A DNA stretch of 8,651 nt from Verrucomicrobia bacterium UBA4286 (GTDB lineage: Bacteria; Verrucomicrobiota; Kiritimatiellia; RFP12; UBA1067), in assembly GCA_002395905.1 (NCBI GenBank), contig DGVK01000174.1:13741-22391 (forward strand), written 5' to 3'. Shown here piece after piece: positions 7,918 to 8,651 of this stretch. The notes under the pieces are model-generated. The model worked only from the letters and a program-made list of their open reading frames with translations. It was not told where the DNA came from and did no database searches. The stretch's first letter is position 1. Every line of letters begins with the position of its first letter. Made by a program: the position numbers and the translations under genes.

Positions 7918-8010
7918 GTGTAGGAATACCCTGAAAGATACATCGGAAGAGGCGAAACTGCATTACGGCAGTGCCTGTCGATGCGTCTTTCTGGATGTTC
8001 GCTCCTACAC
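7918..8010 (-). ncRNA. 93-nt hairpin arm in the leader (candidate sensor domain)
   Basis: Stem P1 pairs 8003-8010 with 7918-7925 (8 bp, perfect). ATCC (7993-7996) can pair with GGGT (7928-7931). P2 pairs 7979-7991 with 7933-7945: 13 positions, 12 paired including one G-U, with one C-A mismatch. P3 pairs AGGC (7973-7976) with GCCT (7950-7953) and ACTGC (7968-7972) with GCAGT (7957-7961) across a 3-nt bulge and closes on a 6-nt CGTAAT loop. Internal loops are asymmetric (GCGAAC opposite AT; AC opposite CTTC). The size and layering suit an aptamer, but a palindromic DNA element or a protein-binding hairpin would look the same from one sequence. Confidence 0.5.
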
Positions 8011-8037
8011 TTTCATCCGACGCGGTCCCATACGCGC

Positions 8038-8097
8038 TCAACGCCACTTTGTGCCGTCGCCACGCGCGGGAATTCTAGCCGCCGATTTGAGAACCAT
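8038..8097 (-). CDS. Possible 19-codon leader peptide (uORF)
   Basis: AGGAGG (8101-8106) precedes an ATG at 8097 by only 3 nt, and the frame closes at TGA (8038-8040) after 19 codons. The ribosome-binding site and start codon lie in the 20-nt loop of the 5'-terminal hairpin, about 20 nt from the predicted transcript start. The peptide (MVLKSAARI...) has no run of one regulatory amino acid, so classical attenuation is not indicated. The short spacing makes translation doubtful; the purine-rich run may be incidental. Confidence 0.2.
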   Translation of the reverse strand: MVLKSAARIPARGDGTKWR

Positions 8098-8122
8098 TGC
8101 CCTCCTATCGGCAGATGATGGC

Positions 8123-8152
8123 ATTATACCATAATTCAGTGCCGCCGCGCAA
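8123..8152 (-). promoter_or_regulatory. Promoter of the surface-protein gene
   Basis: Minus-strand TATAAT (8123-8128) preceded by TGG (extended -10), with TTGCGC (8147-8152) 18 bp upstream. The spacing is the same as in the four-helix-bundle promoter, and the 10-mer ATGGTATAAT matches the ileS promoter exactly. Predicted start at about 8116-8117. Confidence 0.65.
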
Positions 8153-8168
8153 GTGGGGTTTTTCGTGG

Positions 8169-8202
8169 AGGTTCCCCAATTTTACTTTGGGCTGCCGAAC
8201 CT
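8169..8202. repeat. Bulged 11-bp hairpin upstream of the promoter
   Basis: AGGTTC (8169-8174) pairs with GAACCT (8197-8202), and the adjoining CCCAA (8175-8179) pairs with TTGGG (8187-8191), leaving a one-sided 5-nt bulge and a 7-nt loop. TGGGG (8154-8158) offers a competing partner for CCCCA (8174-8178). It lies 17 bp upstream of the -35 box. It could be a terminator-like structure for a transcript entering from the right, or a regulator site. Confidence 0.5.
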
Positions 8203-8310
8203 TTGCGACCCCCTGCGCGGTTTTGGAAAAACTCCGACGGTTGATGTTCTCGCTACCGCTCCACGGCTTCGCACTTTTCAACCATAATCAGGAGACGCGT
8301 TTTTGCAGTG

Positions 8311-8316
8311 ATTATA
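8311..8316 (-). promoter_or_regulatory. Possible extra -10 element inside the inverted-repeat unit
   Basis: Perfect TATAAT on the minus strand, but without the TGn extension and with no recognisable -35 at 17-18 bp. A transcript from here would cross one arm of the 45-bp repeat and the bulged hairpin before reaching the main promoter. Low support. Confidence 0.25.
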
Positions 8317-8317
8317 G

Positions 8318-8351
8318 CGGCCTTCGGCCGATTTATGCGGCACAGCCGCAT
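8318..8351. repeat. Two adjacent short GC-rich hairpins
   Basis: CGGCC (8318-8322) with GGCCG (8326-8330), loop TTC, and ATGCGGC (8335-8341) with GCCGCAT (8345-8351), loop ACA. Both are perfect stems centred in the unit bounded by the 45-bp inverted repeats. On the minus strand they directly precede the TATAAT at 8311-8316. Confidence 0.6.
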
Positions 8352-8518
8352 CCAAAAACACTTCAACCGACACATGTATAGCCGTTGTATGGTGCGAAGC
8401 GGCGAAGCGGTAGCGAGAGCCCAAACGCTCGGAGTTGAATTTCGTGCGGTTACTTTCAGAACACGCGTTTACTCTTGGACACGACGCTGGTTTCTGCCAT
8501 CCGGGAAGGTAAAGGCGT

Positions 8519-8568
8519 GGCGTCTAAAGGTTCTATAACGCCTGGCGCCGCCAGAAGTTCCAGACGCC
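8519..8568. repeat. 7-bp inverted repeat enclosing a second palindrome
   Basis: GGCGTCT (8519-8525) pairs with AGACGCC (8562-8568). Inside is CTGGC-GCC-GCCAG, another 5-bp stem. The outline mimics a tRNA acceptor stem, but no anticodon arm, T-loop consensus or CCA end is present. Confidence 0.5.
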
Positions 8569-8571
8569 GGA

Positions 8572-8590
8572 CCCCGCCCCCTCCCGCCCC
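8572..8590 (-). other. G-quadruplex motif
   Basis: On the minus strand the tracts GGGG, GGG, GGGGG and GGGG are separated by single bases (C, A, C). This satisfies the canonical G3+N1-7 rule with the shortest possible loops, which is predicted to be very stable. It lies between the 8519-8568 palindrome and the right-edge direct repeat. Confidence 0.6.
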
Positions 8591-8618
8591 TCGCGCCGCC
8601 CCCTCCAGGGCGAGCTAC

Positions 8619-8651
8619 AAAATACCTAGTACTTTTGATCAAAAATACCTA
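8619..8651. repeat. Direct repeat at the window edge, 23-bp period, with a TTTTGATCAAAA palindrome
   Basis: AAAATACCTA occurs at 8619-8628 and again at 8642-8651, 23 bp apart. The spacer contains the perfect 12-bp palindrome TTTTGATCAAAA (8633-8644), which overlaps the second copy. It is strongly AT-rich beside C-rich DNA. The window ends exactly at the second copy, so this may be the first unit of a tandem array or a regulator site of a neighbouring gene. Confidence 0.45.

Larger units (their letters stand above)
7841..8116 (-). promoter_or_regulatory. Structured 5' leader of the surface-protein gene, candidate translational switch
   Basis: About 276 nt between the predicted transcription start and the ATG. 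Pairings I can trace on the RNA: (1) a 5'-terminal hairpin, 8107-8114 with 8079-8086, 8 bp with one G-U; (2) a long arm closed by GTGTAGGA (8003-8010) with TCCTACAC (7918-7925); (3) a hairpin of 7913-7916 plus 7908-7911 with 7898-7901 plus 7893-7896; (4) a hairpin CCGCTCC (7871-7877) with GGAGCGG (7852-7858) that buries part of the Shine-Dalgarno; (5) an alternative long-range pairing of CTACACGCCTC (7913-7923) with GAGGTGTGTAG (7842-7852), all 11 positions paired with one G-U, which masks the Shine-Dalgarno. Pairings 2 and 5 use the same strand and exclude each other. I did not recognise a known riboswitch consensus. Pairings are read from the sequence; the regulatory role is inferred. Confidence 0.6.
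8230..8436. repeat. 45-bp imperfect inverted repeats flanking 117 bp (MITE-like)
   Basis: The reverse complement of 8230-8274 aligns without gaps to 8392-8436, with 36 of 45 positions identical. The centre has a perfect 13-bp block, AGCGGTAGCGAGA, and the outer ends share TCGGAGTT. The intervening 8275-8391 carries small hairpins and a minus-strand TATAAT. There is no transposase and no obvious target-site duplication. This could be a miniature inverted-repeat element, a REP-like palindrome, or a structured RNA. Confidence 0.65.
8153..8651. other. Non-coding inverted-repeat-rich intergenic block
   Basis: About 500 bp with no convincing gene on either strand. The open frames here give Arg/His/Trp-rich translations with no family resemblance and no good ribosome-binding site. 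The region instead holds several inverted repeats, a G-quadruplex-type tract and a short direct repeat, each listed separately. No tRNA, rRNA or CRISPR array was found. Confidence 0.6.

Noticed and set aside
7841..8047. In-frame N-terminal extension of the surface protein to a GTG at 8047
   Set aside because: It would bury the signal peptide behind 69 residues of non-secretory sequence, whereas a strong Shine-Dalgarno sits directly before the ATG at 7840. The nucleotides look like structured leader.
7841..8116. Known riboswitch (cobalamin, c-di-GMP, TPP, SAM, glycine)
   Set aside because: Hallmark conserved motifs of these classes, as far as they can be compared by eye, were not found. A covariance search would decide.
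7385..8134. 249-codon plus-strand frame across the start of the surface-protein gene
   Set aside because: Antisense to the signal peptide and leader, with no ribosome-binding site or recognisable domain.
8308..8538. 76-codon plus-strand frame in the intergenic block
   Set aside because: It crosses an arm of the 45-bp inverted repeat and small hairpins, has an Arg/Trp-rich translation and lacks a convincing ribosome-binding site.
8519..8568. tRNA gene suggested by a 7-bp terminal stem
   Set aside because: The length is only about 50 nt, with no anticodon arm, T-loop consensus or D-loop.

Overview
The window looks like a chromosomal segment from a GC-rich, Gram-negative-type bacterium, most likely from the Planctomycetes-Verrucomicrobia-Chlamydiae superphylum (for example Kiritimatiellota, Verrucomicrobiota or Lentisphaerota). 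This placement is an inference. It rests on a eukaryotic-type isoleucyl-tRNA synthetase, a 'four helix bundle suffix' protein, and a very large Thr/Gly/Val-rich secreted beta-helix protein. All three recognisable genes lie on the minus strand, so the natural reading direction is from base 8651 down to base 1.

Layout in minus-strand order. Bases 8651-8130 form a non-coding, inverted-repeat-rich block. It holds a short direct repeat at the window edge, a G-quadruplex-type G-rich stretch, a 7-bp-stem inverted repeat, a pair of 45-bp inverted repeats that are about 80% identical, and several small hairpins. A sigma70-type promoter with an extended -10 (8123-8152) then drives a leader of about 276 nt (8116-7841). 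The leader contains a long, well-formed hairpin arm and two mutually exclusive pairings that involve the Shine-Dalgarno region. The gene that follows (7840-2984) encodes a 1618-residue secreted, modular beta-helix surface protein and ends at a strong hairpin terminator (2915-2938). Next comes a C-rich array with the palindrome CTAG every 9-10 bp (2754-2887). A TTGACG-18-TATACT promoter then drives, with almost no leader, a 230-residue four-helix-bundle protein with a C-terminal leucine zipper (2686-1994). Finally ileS starts 35 bp downstream with its own extended -10 embedded in the last codons of the previous gene. It runs off the left edge after 652 codons.

How they work together. ileS is housekeeping translation. 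The four-helix-bundle gene can be co-transcribed with ileS, but ileS also has its own start signal. The surface protein is an independent transcription unit bounded by its own promoter and terminator. The most interesting non-coding feature is the leader of the surface-protein gene: the strand that closes the long hairpin arm is also an 11-nt anti-Shine-Dalgarno, a layout typical of translational riboswitches or thermosensors. I could not match it to a known riboswitch class by eye. No mobile-element gene, CRISPR array, tRNA or rRNA was recognised.
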